Part shown: piece by piece, positions 7,751-15,492 of the stretch
Layout of the letters: each line of letters starts with the position of its first letter
How positions within the stretch are numbered: position 1 is the first letter of the stretch
Origin: an uncultured Flavobacteriales bacterium
GTDB taxonomy: Bacteria > Bacteroidota > Bacteroidia > Flavobacteriales > Crocinitomicaceae
Length of the DNA stretch: 23,085 nucleotides
Assembly: GCA_946479985.1 (NCBI GenBank)
Contig: CAMLIF010000060.1
Location: 1 to 23,085, forward strand
Direction: 5' to 3'
Translations under genes and position numbers: made by a program
Notes under the pieces: generated by a model
The model's input: the letters and a program-made list of their open reading frames with translations, nothing else
Database searches by the model: none
Told to the model about the DNA's origin: nothing

Positions 7751-8770
7751 ATGTCACACATTACCACATTGAACGAATTTATTATGGATCGCCAGGCTGA
7801 ATCACCGGGAGCTTCCGGAGAACTGTCGCGTATTTTGAATGATATTGCAGTAGCATCTAAAATAGTTTCGCGCGATGTGCGCAGAGCCGGATTGGTAGAT
7901 CACATTCTTGGCGCACATGGTGAAGTGAATATTCAGGGTGAAGAACAGCAAAAACTGGATGTGGTTGCAGACAATCAATTTATCAAGGTTTTTGAGAATG
8001 GAGGCGAAATTTGTGGTATCGCGTCTGAAGAAAACGACGATTTTGTTGCATTCGAAAGCGAAAACGCAAAAAATGGAAAATACATCGTCTTATTTGATCC
8101 GCTCGACGGTTCTTCCAATATTGATGTGAACGTTTCAATCGGAACTATTTTCTCAATTTATAAGCGTGTTTCTGCGAAAGGAACATTGGCTACTATAGAT
8201 GATATGCTTCAAAAAGGAACCGAGCAGATAGCTGCAGGATATGTTTTGTACGGTTCATCAACGATGTTGGTTTATACAACCGGCCATGGTGTAAACGGAT
8301 TTACTTTAGATCCTTCCATCGGCGAGTTTTGTTTGTCACACCCAATGATGCGGATGCCTGAAACCGGCCGTATTTACGCCATGAACGAAGGAAACATTCA
8401 CGAATGTGAACAAGGGGTGAAAGACTATGTTCAATTCTGCCAGCAGGTACAAGCCGATGGAAAACCGTATTCCGGACGTTACATTGGTTCTTTGGTTGCA
8501 GATTTTCACAGAAGTTTGATCAAAGGCGGAATTTATATTTATCCACGCACAAACCAAAGCCCGAAAGGGAAATTGCGTTTGTTGTATGAATGCAATCCGC
8601 TGGCGTTTATTGCCGAACAGGCAGGCGGTTTGGCAACAGACGGAACTGAAAGTATTTTGGAAATTGTTCCTACAGAATTGCACCAGCGCTGCGGGTTTTT
8701 CGTTGGATCTAAACAAATGATGGAAAAAGCCATATCTTGCCTGGAAGAAGCCAGAAAAGTCATTCAATAA
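7751..8770 (+). CDS. fbp: Fructose-1,6-bisphosphatase, class I
   Basis: 339 residues, normal length for class I FBPase, the gluconeogenic enzyme that hydrolyses fructose 1,6-bisphosphate to fructose 6-phosphate in the cytosol. The metal-binding signature is intact: EEND (93-96) and DPLDGSSN (116-123). Substrate-binding segments [20 protein letters not shown] and [15 protein letters not shown](IAEQAGG) are also present. I chose the ATG at 7751 because the in-frame TTG seven codons upstream overlaps the TATCTTTG promoter box. A secreted-protein gene starts 14 nt after the stop and is probably co-transcribed, although no functional link is evident. Confidence 0.95.
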   Translation: MSHITTLNEFIMDRQAESPGASGELSRILNDIAVASKIVSRDVRRAGLVDHILGAHGEVNIQGEEQQKLDVVADNQFIKVFENGGEICGIASEENDDFVAFESENAKNGKYIVLFDPLDGSSNIDVNVSIGTIFSIYKRVSAKGTLATIDDMLQKGTEQIAAGYVLYGSSTMLVYTTGHGVNGFTLDPSIGEFCLSHPMMRMPETGRIYAMNEGNIHECEQGVKDYVQFCQQVQADGKPYSGRYIGSLVADFHRSLIKGGIYIYPRTNQSPKGKLRLLYECNPLAFIAEQAGGLATDGTESILEIVPTELHQRCGFFVGSKQMMEKAISCLEEARKVIQ

Positions 8771-8784
8771 CATATCCCCAACCG

Positions 8785-9873
8785 ATGAAAACCTTCCTTA
8801 CTCTTTTTGCTGCCGTATTTTTTTGCTCCGAATCAATGGCGCAGGATGAATACGATACGCTTTTCATGATCCACAATGTTTGGGTGAATGCAAAGGAACA
8901 ATCGTGTTCATTTAACCAAAGAGAGGCGGCAATGTTCGATGATTATCGGGTTTTTGCTTTTTATGTAGATGGTGAAACGCTTCATTTGTCAGCCGTCCAA
9001 ACAGACTATTACTATAGTGATGAGGAGGAAGAAGCGGAAGACTGCCTTTTTAAGATTTGTAAATTGACCAATGATGAGTTTGTATTGTATCCGTTGAATT
9101 CGGAAGCAATTTCGCTTATTGATGTAGAACGGGAGCTGTATGCAGAGCCACGGCCAACGCTTTACAAAAGCTATTTGAAAGATCTGAAAGCTGCCGGAAC
9201 TGATAAGAAGAAACGCGGTGTGGTAATGTCTAACTATAAAACCAAGTACGGACTCGATGCGGATACAATGAAGTTTGTTCCGAAATCGGCCTATTTCGAA
9301 GCGGTGAAAATTGACTCGGTTGATGTTTCACTGAGCTGGACTGACCAGTTTGATGATAAAGATATCATACGCACACAATACAACGATCTGCGATGGGTTC
9401 CCGGTTCAGGAAAATATTATTTTGGTTATCGTTTTAAAGACGCGAAGATTCCGGTTCAGCATCAGGGTGAAGGATTACAATTTGTTCCACCGGTAGTTGT
9501 GGATAGGGAAATGTCTGATGAACCCGTTCAATTAAAAGAAACTGCACAAGACAGCCTGATGCGTATTTTGGATGAAGCTCCTGCCGGCTGGTATACCGGA
9601 AAATTTGATCCAACCGGGATGCTTTTGCTTGAAACATCACTTCAAACGTATGGATTGAACAAACCGCATATCGCGGGTAAAAAGGAAGACAGTTATTATT
9701 CAGTTCGGGTTTATCACGAGGGAAAATTCACGGATTTTTATGCTAAAGGTGAAAACGCGTCCTGTTTGCAGGAAAACTTCATTGAGTTCGTTGAAAATTG
9801 GACTCACTACGTGCGAACTTTTGAAGCGTGCAAAAGCCAGGCAATTACATTCCCCGCCGCCCTTAGCAAGTGA
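8785..9873 (+). CDS. Secreted hypothetical protein
   Basis: 362 residues from the ATG at 8785, which opens a clean signal peptide (Lys, then hydrophobic LTLFAAVFFCS, cleavage after SMAQ). A longer in-frame ATG at 8737 would sit inside the bisphosphatase gene and place 16 charged residues before the signal peptide, so it is unlikely. The mature part is rich in acidic and aromatic residues, with no T9SS sorting domain or lipobox, so a periplasmic location is the simplest reading. I do not recognise a family. It follows fbp with 14 nt between and likely shares its transcript. Confidence 0.8.
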   Translation: MKTFLTLFAAVFFCSESMAQDEYDTLFMIHNVWVNAKEQSCSFNQREAAMFDDYRVFAFYVDGETLHLSAVQTDYYYSDEEEEAEDCLFKICKLTNDEFVLYPLNSEAISLIDVERELYAEPRPTLYKSYLKDLKAAGTDKKKRGVVMSNYKTKYGLDADTMKFVPKSAYFEAVKIDSVDVSLSWTDQFDDKDIIRTQYNDLRWVPGSGKYYFGYRFKDAKIPVQHQGEGLQFVPPVVVDREMSDEPVQLKETAQDSLMRILDEAPAGWYTGKFDPTGMLLLETSLQTYGLNKPHIAGKKEDSYYSVRVYHEGKFTDFYAKGENASCLQENFIEFVENWTHYVRTFEACKSQAITFPAALSK

Positions 9874-9921
9874 TATTGCTGTCTACTATTGACACAAACA
9901 AATTCTGAAGCGCATCCGAAT

Positions 9922-9937
9922 CGTTAATATATTAACG
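9922..9937. promoter_or_regulatory. Perfect 16-bp palindrome, possible operator
   Basis: CGTTAATATATTAACG is self-complementary over all 16 bases. Eleven of these bases (GTTAATATATT, 9923-9933) recur directly at 9985-9995, overlapping the -7 box of the small lipoprotein gene 62 bp downstream. Such an arrangement suits a dimeric regulator, but no binder is known. Confidence 0.35.
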
Positions 9938-9989
9938 CATTTCCCTTTTTTTCACAGGGCCATATTGTCGTTTGTATTTAGTCAGTTAA

Positions 9990-9997
9990 TATATTTG
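9990..9997 (+). promoter_or_regulatory. Candidate -7 box of the small lipoprotein gene
   Basis: TATATTTG is an exact TAnnTTTG match, 34 nt before the ATG at 10032. Upstream TTG candidates are spaced 15 nt (TTTG at 9971) or 22 nt (TTG at 9965), neither at the ideal 19. Confidence 0.45.
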
Positions 9998-10031
9998 CTT
10001 CAATTAATTAACAACACTTAAATCATCTAAA

Positions 10032-10247
10032 ATGAAAAAAATCCTTTTAGCAGCAGCAGTGCTGTCTTTTACATTGATTTCATGTAAAAAAGATTACACG
10101 TGCTCATGCACGGCAACCGACCTTCCGGAAAGCTACAAATCATTCAAGTACGGAAAAACTAAGAAAAAAGATGCAGAGTCTACTTGTGATACTCAGGAAT
10201 CTCAACTGAAAACATTAGGTTACACTGATGCGTCTTGTTCTATCTGA
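10032..10247 (+). CDS. Small Cys-rich lipoprotein
   Basis: 71 residues. MKKILLAAAVLSFTLISC is a textbook lipoprotein signal peptide with lipobox LISC, giving a mature peptide of about 54 residues attached to a membrane by its N-terminal Cys. After the lipid-bearing Cys there are four more cysteines (YTCSC, STCD and ASCS), enough for two disulfides, and a basic middle (KYGKTKKKD). I know no named family, though short CKKDYTCxC lipoproteins occur in Flavobacteriia. It is monocistronic: its own TATATTTG box upstream and a strong hairpin terminator 21 nt after the stop. Confidence 0.85.
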   Translation: MKKILLAAAVLSFTLISCKKDYTCSCTATDLPESYKSFKYGKTKKKDAESTCDTQESQLKTLGYTDASCSI

Positions 10248-10268
10248 TAGTTTAAAGACAATCGGATT

Positions 10269-10298
10269 GGGGGTTCACGTTTGTGGATCCCCTTTTTT
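10269..10298 (+). terminator. Rho-independent terminator of the small lipoprotein gene
   Basis: A 10-bp stem (gggggttcac with gtggatcccc, two G-T wobbles) around a GTTT loop is followed directly by six Ts. Confidence 0.85.
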
Positions 10299-10326
10299 GT
10301 TGCTAAATTCAGTACTTCTATCTTAA
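10297..10326 (+). promoter_or_regulatory. Candidate promoter for the thioredoxin-like gene
   Basis: A TTG at 10297-10299, inside the T tract of the preceding terminator, is followed after 19 nt by TATCTTAA (10319-10326), a partial match to TAnnTTTG. The ATG at 10336 is 9 nt beyond it. Confidence 0.35.
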
Positions 10327-10335
10327 ATAAGATCC

Positions 10336-10944
10336 ATGAGTTCTATAGAATTGTTTTTTCTGAATGCAGGAATGTCTTACTGGTTAAGTAAGCTTCTTGC
10401 GTATTTGTTCTTTCCGTTTATTGGACTGGTTATTTGGTTCATTCTTAAGAGACGAGTGAAGAAAAGAGTATGGAAGCTTGTTACGCTTCTTGTGCTTATT
10501 TTGCTTCCGTTTTTCGCTTATTTTATGGTTTATCCGATCTATGAAGGCGATTTTTCTAACCGCTCGGTTCAGGTTACACAAGCCTCCGAACTGGATAGTT
10601 TGCAAGCTGATAAACTGATTGTGATCTCCATTCCCGATTGTCCGTTTTGCCGTGAATCTGTTGGGAGAATGCTTGCAATGAAAGAACGACATCCGAATGT
10701 AGAAATAGAGTACCGTGTATGTGCAAACGATTCAATGGTGGAAGAGGCTGTTGCAAGCTATAAGGCTATTGCCGGAAACAAAATCAAAGTTACAGCTTCG
10801 CATGATGAACGTAAATTAGCGGGAATGGCTGAAATGTCGTTTCCAACATTTGTGCTGGTTACCAAATCTAAAAAGGTAAAATGGTCGAATGATAATTTTG
10901 GTGTTGGCGCATTGGATGAGGTGGTGGATCATTTTGAGAAGTAG
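10336..10944 (+). CDS. Membrane-tethered thioredoxin-like protein with CPFC motif
   Basis: 202 residues. Two N-terminal membrane helices (about 15-37 and 47-66) flank a basic loop (KRRVKKRVWK), followed by a soluble domain. That domain shows a short strand (KLIVISIP), the redox motif CPFC (Cys102, Cys105) at the start of a helix and SFPTFVLV with the expected cis-Pro at 169, which is the thioredoxin fold layout. With the positive loop inside, the domain would lie outside the cytoplasm. A thiol-disulfide role at the membrane is inferred; the partner is unknown. The CPFC pair is more like glutaredoxin/DsbC-type motifs than CGPC. The gene appears monocistronic. Confidence 0.78.
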   Translation: MSSIELFFLNAGMSYWLSKLLAYLFFPFIGLVIWFILKRRVKKRVWKLVTLLVLILLPFFAYFMVYPIYEGDFSNRSVQVTQASELDSLQADKLIVISIPDCPFCRESVGRMLAMKERHPNVEIEYRVCANDSMVEEAVASYKAIAGNKIKVTASHDERKLAGMAEMSFPTFVLVTKSKKVKWSNDNFGVGALDEVVDHFEK

Positions 10945-10968
10945 TTATTGTAAACAGCTAGAAATATG

Positions 10969-10994
10969 AACGGGCGCATGATTAGGTGCCCGTT
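10969..10994 (+). terminator. Probable hairpin terminator after the thioredoxin-like gene
   Basis: A 9-bp stem (aacgggcgc with gtgcccgtt, one wobble) around an 8-nt loop, 24 nt after the stop, followed by a weak T-rich stretch (TTACTCTTATG). It lies between convergent genes. Confidence 0.55.
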
Positions 10995-11050
10995 TACTCT
11001 TATGACATTACCCTATCCCAAAAAGGAACAGGCGGCTCGAAAATGAAAAT

Positions 11051-11734
11051 TTATATTGATTTTAGTTTTTTCACCAATTCGTTAACCGGGATCCTGTCAA
11101 TCGGATGTTTCCATTCGGAAACCTCAGCATAAACACCGTTTTGTAAAGCATTTACTGCCCATAATGTTTCTGCTTCGTTTACCATCTGGTCGTTTCCGCC
11201 GCGAAAACATACAACAGGAATGGTGATTTTTTTCAAAATTTCTTCGTTCACCGGGGGATTGCTTCCCATTTTCAGCATCATTTCAGCAGTTCGCTCTACA
11301 ACACTTTTCCAATGATCGTCGCCGTGTAATGATTTCAGATAAACAACAAAAGAGGCAATTTTTTCCTGCATTTTTTCCGTGTCCAGCATGCGTACTTCCT
11401 GCGCTGCAGATTCAGGATTCCAGTCGAATTTCGTTCCCAGTGTAATAATCTTCTCAAAAGTTCCCGGATGCAATGCCTCCAGTTTCAAAGCCACGTACCC
11501 GCCCATGCTATAGCCAAAAACAAGTGGTTTTCCCCATCCTAAAGCGCGTAAGGTTGCGCTGGTTTGTTCTGCGAAATGATCAATCGAATAATTTCCGGTG
11601 TAAGCATCATTCCTGCCGTGACCATCAAAATCTAATGAATAAACCTCGAATGTTTCCGATAGCGCAGAGATTAACTCTTTGAATTGGGATTTTGCACCTA
11701 AAGCACCGTGAAGAATGAGTAATTGCTTTTTCAT
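11051..11734 (-). CDS. Alpha/beta-hydrolase fold protein
   Basis: 227 residues with the standard fold landmarks: oxyanion-hole HG at 9-10 (LILHGALG), DFDGHG at 35-40, the nucleophile elbow GYSMGG with Ser76, an acidic residue in FRGGNDQMV (Asp182) and the likely catalytic His210 in EWKHPIDR. The cap region (about 102-165) is helical. There is no signal peptide, so it is cytosolic. Small relatives are esterases, thioesterases or C-C hydrolases; the substrate cannot be assigned. It starts 4 nt after the stop of the SseB-like gene, so the two form an operon. Confidence 0.87.
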   Translation of the reverse strand: MKKQLLILHGALGAKSQFKELISALSETFEVYSLDFDGHGRNDAYTGNYSIDHFAEQTSATLRALGWGKPLVFGYSMGGYVALKLEALHPGTFEKIITLGTKFDWNPESAAQEVRMLDTEKMQEKIASFVVYLKSLHGDDHWKSVVERTAEMMLKMGSNPPVNEEILKKITIPVVCFRGGNDQMVNEAETLWAVNALQNGVYAEVSEWKHPIDRIPVNELVKKLKSI

Positions 11735-11738
11735 AGAA

Positions 11739-12206
11739 TTATTTTTTGGCCGGTGAAATGTGTTCCAGAATTCCTTCCAGGTGACTCATTGGGAGAAAGA
11801 ATCCGGTAGATCCTTCATTGATGCGGATTCCGAAAACTCCTTTTCTGGCCAGTTCTTTGAACATTGGAATGCACTCAGCCATTGGAAGGTGCATGATGAA
11901 AGCCTTATCTTTTTCCCACTGAAATCCTTTTGTATTCATACAGAAATCGAATGCCATTGCAATATCTGTGAATGTAAAGATACAGGGTTGTTCGTTAATG
12001 TTCCCGATAAATGGCCCGGACTTTTTCCAGTCTTCCCTTGGTGGAGCGACAAAATATAAATTATCCAGCCCAAAAAATGTTGTAAACAAGGTGTTGAACT
12101 CTTCGTCTGTTTTGTTTTTGGTTGCATTTTCAACCAATACTTTGAATGGATTGAGCTTGCGCGCTGTTATCTTTGATTGGTCAATAAGTATATCTTTTAA
12201 TTCCAT
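11739..12206 (-). CDS. SseB-like N-terminal-domain protein
   Basis: 155 residues, cytosolic. The central pattern (LYFVAPP, then a short exposed region, then CIFTFTDIAMAFDFCM) resembles the SseB protein N-terminal domain, where a conserved strand ending in FTD/FTS is followed by a helix. The assignment is by memory of the pattern and is moderate. The family is widespread and its cellular role is poorly defined. The ATG at 12206 follows a TATTTTTG box by 27 nt, with a small GGGTT/AACCC stem-loop at the predicted 5' end of the mRNA. The hydrolase gene follows 4 nt after the stop. Confidence 0.6.
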   Translation of the reverse strand: MELKDILIDQSKITARKLNPFKVLVENATKNKTDEEFNTLFTTFFGLDNLYFVAPPREDWKKSGPFIGNINEQPCIFTFTDIAMAFDFCMNTKGFQWEKDKAFIMHLPMAECIPMFKELARKGVFGIRINEGSTGFFLPMSHLEGILEHISPAKK

Positions 12207-12233
12207 GGAATGCTTTACCGGGTTTATTCAACC

Positions 12234-12241
12234 CAAAAATA
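12234..12241 (-). promoter_or_regulatory. Candidate -7 box of the SseB-like/hydrolase operon
   Basis: TATTTTTG on the minus strand matches TAnnTTTG exactly. No TTG lies at the -33 position. A GGGTT/AACCC stem with a 5-nt loop (12220-12234) sits immediately downstream, at the predicted transcript start. Confidence 0.4.
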
Positions 12242-12358
12242 CACAAACAAAGAAAACCCCGACGTTTCGGCCAGAGTTAAAGGTGAAGATTTAAATTTAT
12301 CGTTGTGATGAAATGCCTTGCTTGCCTTACTTCAAATGTTGACCAATCCACCCCACAC

Positions 12359-12391
12359 AAAAAATCCGCCTGCCCAAAGGGACAAGCGGAT
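12359..12391 (-). terminator. Hairpin terminator of the lipoprotein gene
   Basis: On the minus strand GATCCGC pairs with GCGGAT, the stem continues with one mismatch and a bulge to CCC/GGG around an AAA loop, and six Ts follow. It is 48 nt after the stop at 12440 and separates this gene from the SseB-like operon. The ATCCGC/GCGGAT outer stem is the same as in the terminator at 18304. Confidence 0.75.
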
Positions 12392-12439
12392 CTTCTGTTT
12401 GAGTTACAGCTGATATTGGTTGTTAGATCATGTTGGTTG

Positions 12440-13171
12440 TTATTCCACTGTAATCTTGATGATGTTATCACCTTCCCACGTTACGTTTACTTTTTCGAAT
12501 AATCCTGTTTCTATGTCGTAAACAACAGTTCCGTCTGCAAGGATATTTGAAATTGTCAAACCTTGTGTGATCGGATCTCCCATCATTGGTGCACCGTTTT
12601 CTGAAGTAATGTCAGCAGCGTTTACTCCTTCTTTTACATATTTCGCAGCAGCTTCCAAAATGCGTCCGCCTGCAGCAAATTCGTTCGCGAAAGCTTTCAT
12701 TTTTTCGGTTACTTTCACGGTTGATTCGTCTTTCAAAGCCCCAACTTTAATTGAAACTGACTCGTCTCCGTAGCTCTTAATGTATACTGAGTAATTAGCG
12801 TTCTTGATGTCTACTAAAAACAACATACTTTTGTCAGGAGTTGTAGCAAGATCTAAATCTCTAACGAATGGACCTGCAATTAAGAAGTCAACTTCTTCAA
12901 GTTCTGTTTCACCATCTTTCAACGAAGCGAAATAAGAACTGTTTTGTCCTTTTACATCTACAATCAGGTAGATTTTTCCTTCAGGAGCAACTAATGTTGT
13001 TTGCTCTTTTTCATTAACTAAAACGGTGCTGGCTTTCACATCAACCGTCATTTTTTGCTCATCAAAAGTGAATTCTTTGCCCAAATCAGCAGTTGCCGAA
13101 GAAGAAGAAGATGATGAACATGATCCGAGGAAAAGCCCGATAAAGGCCAGTGATAAAATTGATAGTTTCAT
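12440..13171 (-). CDS. Lipoprotein with possible telokin-like (DUF4352-like) domain
   Basis: 243 residues from the ATG at 13171. MKLSILSLAFIGLFLGSC is a lipoprotein signal with lipobox LGSC; the lipidated Cys is followed by seven serines, encoded partly by a (TCT)4 run, then the mature domain. The segment TTLVAPEGKIYLIVDVKGQNSS resembles the opening of DUF4352-type extracellular beta-sandwich domains; this is a weak assignment. The C-terminal part (helical KVTEKMKAFANEFAAGGRILEAAAKYV) is unrecognised. A longer in-frame start at 13243 would put 24 residues before the lipobox and lies upstream of a TACTTTTG promoter box, so I rejected it. It is monocistronic. Confidence 0.82.
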   Translation of the reverse strand: MKLSILSLAFIGLFLGSCSSSSSSSATADLGKEFTFDEQKMTVDVKASTVLVNEKEQTTLVAPEGKIYLIVDVKGQNSSYFASLKDGETELEEVDFLIAGPFVRDLDLATTPDKSMLFLVDIKNANYSVYIKSYGDESVSIKVGALKDESTVKVTEKMKAFANEFAAGGRILEAAAKYVKEGVNAADITSENGAPMMGDPITQGLTISNILADGTVVYDIETGLFEKVNVTWEGDNIIKITVE

Positions 13172-13192
13172 AATATATTTTATGTTTGAGTT

Positions 13193-13200
13193 CAAAAGTA
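13193..13200 (-). promoter_or_regulatory. Candidate -7 box of the lipoprotein gene
   Basis: TACTTTTG on the minus strand matches TAnnTTTG exactly, 21 nt before the ATG at 13171. No clear -33 TTG is seen. Confidence 0.45.
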
Positions 13201-13277
13201 GCTCAACAGAAGGGAGTAAAACGCCTGTTTTGGTGTGCGACAAGGAGTAATTGGCAAGTGCGTGCGTTTTTCAAATA

Positions 13278-13325
13278 AGCGCAACCTCGACACATCCGCC
13301 CGAGGCGGACACTCGGTTTGACGCT
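13278..13325. other. Large imperfect hairpin around TCCGCC-CGA-GGCGGA
   Basis: A perfect 6-bp GC stem with a CGA loop (13295-13309) is nested in weaker outer pairing (AGCG with CGCT, CAA with TTG, CC with GG). It lies in the 380-bp spacer between the LytS-type kinase stop (13552) and the lipoprotein gene. It lacks a T tract, so it may be a repetitive palindromic element or part of a 3' UTR rather than a standard terminator. Apart from this hairpin, the lipoprotein promoter and the candidate small ORF beside it, I see nothing in the spacer. Confidence 0.45.
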
Positions 13326-13327
13326 AA

Positions 13328-13441
13328 TTATCGTTTAAAGTGGTCAGTAATAATAGTAGCAAGCACTTCCAAACTCTTAAATGGAATGAGAACACTCCGT
13401 TTGATGCGGGATTCGCTGGTTGAATAATGAATTAAACCCAT
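13328..13441 (-). CDS. Candidate 37-residue ORF or gene remnant
   Basis: An ATG at 13441 opens a 37-codon frame ending in TAA next to the large hairpin. The peptide (MGLIHYSTSESRIKRSVL, then IPFKSLEVLATIITDHFKR) has a protein-like composition with an amphipathic C-terminal helix. No family is recognised and no promoter or ribosome site is visible. It may be a small protein, a decayed 3' end or chance. Confidence 0.15.
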   Translation of the reverse strand: MGLIHYSTSESRIKRSVLIPFKSLEVLATIITDHFKR

Positions 13442-13551
13442 TTCAGACTGAATGGCAAAGGATCATTCATGTTTGAAGGTAAATTGGACAGAACCCACGC
13501 CAGGCTGAGTGACTCAACGATAGTCGAGGTGTTTTGAAGTCAAGTAGGGGA

Positions 13552-15492
13552 CTAGTCAAAAAGCGTTTTATACGGAATGGAGAAATAAACCGAAGTTCCT
13601 TCAGCAGGGACAGAAGCAATGTGGAATTTGAAGGCGCCTTTTCTTCTTTTATTCAGAAGAATAATTCTTTTTTCGGTAATCTGAACGGCGGCTGATTCAT
13701 GTTCCTTTGTTGTAGATGTCTGGTTTTCCGCAGAAAATCCTTTTCCGTTGTCGGTAATCCGGATCTCGACCTCCTTTCCTGTTTTTTTGTAGTTGATGGT
13801 CAGCTTCCCCGGTTTGTCTAATCCGGAGAATCCATGCTCAATGGCATTTTCAATGAAGGGCTGTATCAGCATTGGCGGAAGCAGCATATTGTCAGGAGAT
13901 ATTGCTTCGTCAATTTCGATGGAATATTCGAAAGAATCAGTAAAGCGCAATTGCTGCAGGCGAATGTAATCTTTTAGCCAGTTCAATTCCTCCGATAAAG
14001 GAATATTGTCTGTGGATGAATGCTGGAGAATGGAGCGGACCAGTCGTGCAAAGGAAGTGAGCAATTTACCTGATTCCTGGGTGTCTTTACGCAGCATGTA
14101 GGTGTGAATTGCATGCAGGACGTTGAAAATGAAATGTGGATTCATTTGGGTTTGAAGCAATCGCTGTTCCATTTCAACGGCTATCTTCTCATTTTTCAAC
14201 CGGTTGTATCGAATTGTAGTAAAAGCGATAATGGACATGAGAACAATTAGAAGAACAGAACCGAAAACGAAATAATTGCGCTGGCTGATCTGTAAGTCTT
14301 TCAATTCATTGTCTCTTCTAAGCTGCAGGTTTTCCTGTTGTTTTTTTGCCGATTCATAATGCTCTTTCGCTCGTGAAACACCATGCTGAATACGGATATC
14401 ACGGCTTAAATCCTCCAGCGACTTCGATTCTTCCAGGTACTCCAAAGCAATATCGGTTTTCCCCATTGCCTTATAGACTTTATAATATTGCCATAGAAAA
14501 TCGGCTTCTAACTGGCGATAATGTTTTTGGTTTTTTACAAAGTGGTGTTTTGTATTCAGGGCAAGAATGGCTTTGTTATACTGTTTCAATTTGGTATAGG
14601 CAATAGATTCATAGATTCCCATCTTCACCAGGTTGGCGGTATCCTTATCTTTCGTAAACGCACTGATACATTCTTTCGCCAGATCCAATGCTTTTTTAGA
14701 CCTTCCGGTTTCAGCATAAACATGCACCAGGTTGGCTTTTGACACAACTGCATTGGATTCGTCGTTCATCAATTTTTGCAGACGAATAGATTCAACCAGG
14801 TACGGCTCGGCCCTGACAAATAATCCGCGCTCAGCCAGCATAGCACCGTAATTCAGTAGAGCTCTCGATTCGCCCAGATAATCGTGCATTTCTTTTCGGA
14901 GATCAATCGATTTTTTGTAATAGACTTCGGCTTCTTTATAACGTTCCAGTTGTGTTAACAGCAGCGCAACTGCCCCGAGGAACTTTGCTTCGGATATTTT
15001 CGGTCCGTTGCGTTCATAATATTTTAGAAGTGCAAGGTCGTTCTGAAGTGCCTTGTTGTATTCACCAACGTACTTGTAGTAAGCAGAATAGAGTTCCTTA
15101 TTCCGCATGATATGAGAAGTCTTTCCCAGTTTTTCATATACGCTGTCAGATTTTTGGAGATTGATTTTTACCTTTTCCCAATCATTTTCATAGGAATAAT
15201 AAAAACTGTACGCCGCGTATGAAAGGCCAATTCCGCTGCTATATTTCAGCTTGCGCGACAGGCGGAACATACTGTCGGTATAGATCTTAAACATCGAGCG
15301 GTCTCTCCCAAAATAGCTTTTCGCGATATCGTAATAGAGCTTGGCTTTTGTAGTATCTTCTTTTTGGTAGCTGATCTGGTGCAATAAACTGTCGAGTGAA
15401 ACCTGGGTGTAAGACCCATGACTTAAAAATACTATTGCAAGTAAAAGCAGATTTCTCTTTAGCGGGAAAGATGGCACTATCCGGAAATTCAT
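13552..15492 (-). CDS. LytS-type sensor histidine kinase with periplasmic TPRs
   Basis: 646 residues. Signal sequence (about 1-30), a long TPR-like array (about 35-385), a coiled coil, one membrane helix (407-427), then a His_kinase domain with QMNPHFIFNVL (His453), an N-box around Asn549 (IENAIEHG) and a G-box DNGKGF (581-586). This NPHFIF-type kinase normally partners a LytTR regulator, and here the partner gene is directly upstream: the regulator's TGA and the kinase ATG share one base (TGATG), which implies translational coupling. TPR ectodomains on this kinase class are common in Bacteroidota; the signal is unknown. A 380-bp spacer with a large hairpin lies after the stop. Confidence 0.92.
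   Translation of the reverse strand: MNFRIVPSFPLKRNLLLLAIVFLSHGSYTQVSLDSLLHQISYQKEDTTKAKLYYDIAKSYFGRDRSMFKIYTDSMFRLSRKLKYSSGIGLSYAAYSFYYSYENDWEKVKINLQKSDSVYEKLGKTSHIMRNKELYSAYYKYVGEYNKALQNDLALLKYYERNGPKISEAKFLGAVALLLTQLERYKEAEVYYKKSIDLRKEMHDYLGESRALLNYGAMLAERGLFVRAEPYLVESIRLQKLMNDESNAVVSKANLVHVYAETGRSKKALDLAKECISAFTKDKDTANLVKMGIYESIAYTKLKQYNKAILALNTKHHFVKNQKHYRQLEADFLWQYYKVYKAMGKTDIALEYLEESKSLEDLSRDIRIQHGVSRAKEHYESAKKQQENLQLRRDNELKDLQISQRNYFVFGSVLLIVLMSIIAFTTIRYNRLKNEKIAVEMEQRLLQTQMNPHFIFNVLHAIHTYMLRKDTQESGKLLTSFARLVRSILQHSSTDNIPLSEELNWLKDYIRLQQLRFTDSFEYSIEIDEAISPDNMLLPPMLIQPFIENAIEHGFSGLDKPGKLTINYKKTGKEVEIRITDNGKGFSAENQTSTTKEHESAAVQITEKRIILLNKRRKGAFKFHIASVPAEGTSVYFSIPYKTLFD

Noticed and set aside
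8336..8773. Long minus-strand ORF (145 codons) opposite the bisphosphatase gene
   Set aside because: Lies entirely within the conserved fbp coding region on the other strand; fbp motifs are intact, so this is a shadow.
11968..12294. Plus-strand ORF of 108 codons over the SseB-like gene and its promoter
   Set aside because: Antisense to a plausible gene with a promoter; composition is not protein-like and it has no start context.
12277..12502. Overlapping short ORFs on both strands between the lipoprotein and SseB-like genes
   Set aside because: They run through the hairpin terminator at 12359-12391 and show no similarity or start signals.
13026..13250. Plus-strand ORF with an EEEDD run
   Set aside because: The acidic run is the complement of the serine codons of the lipoprotein gene; it is a shadow.
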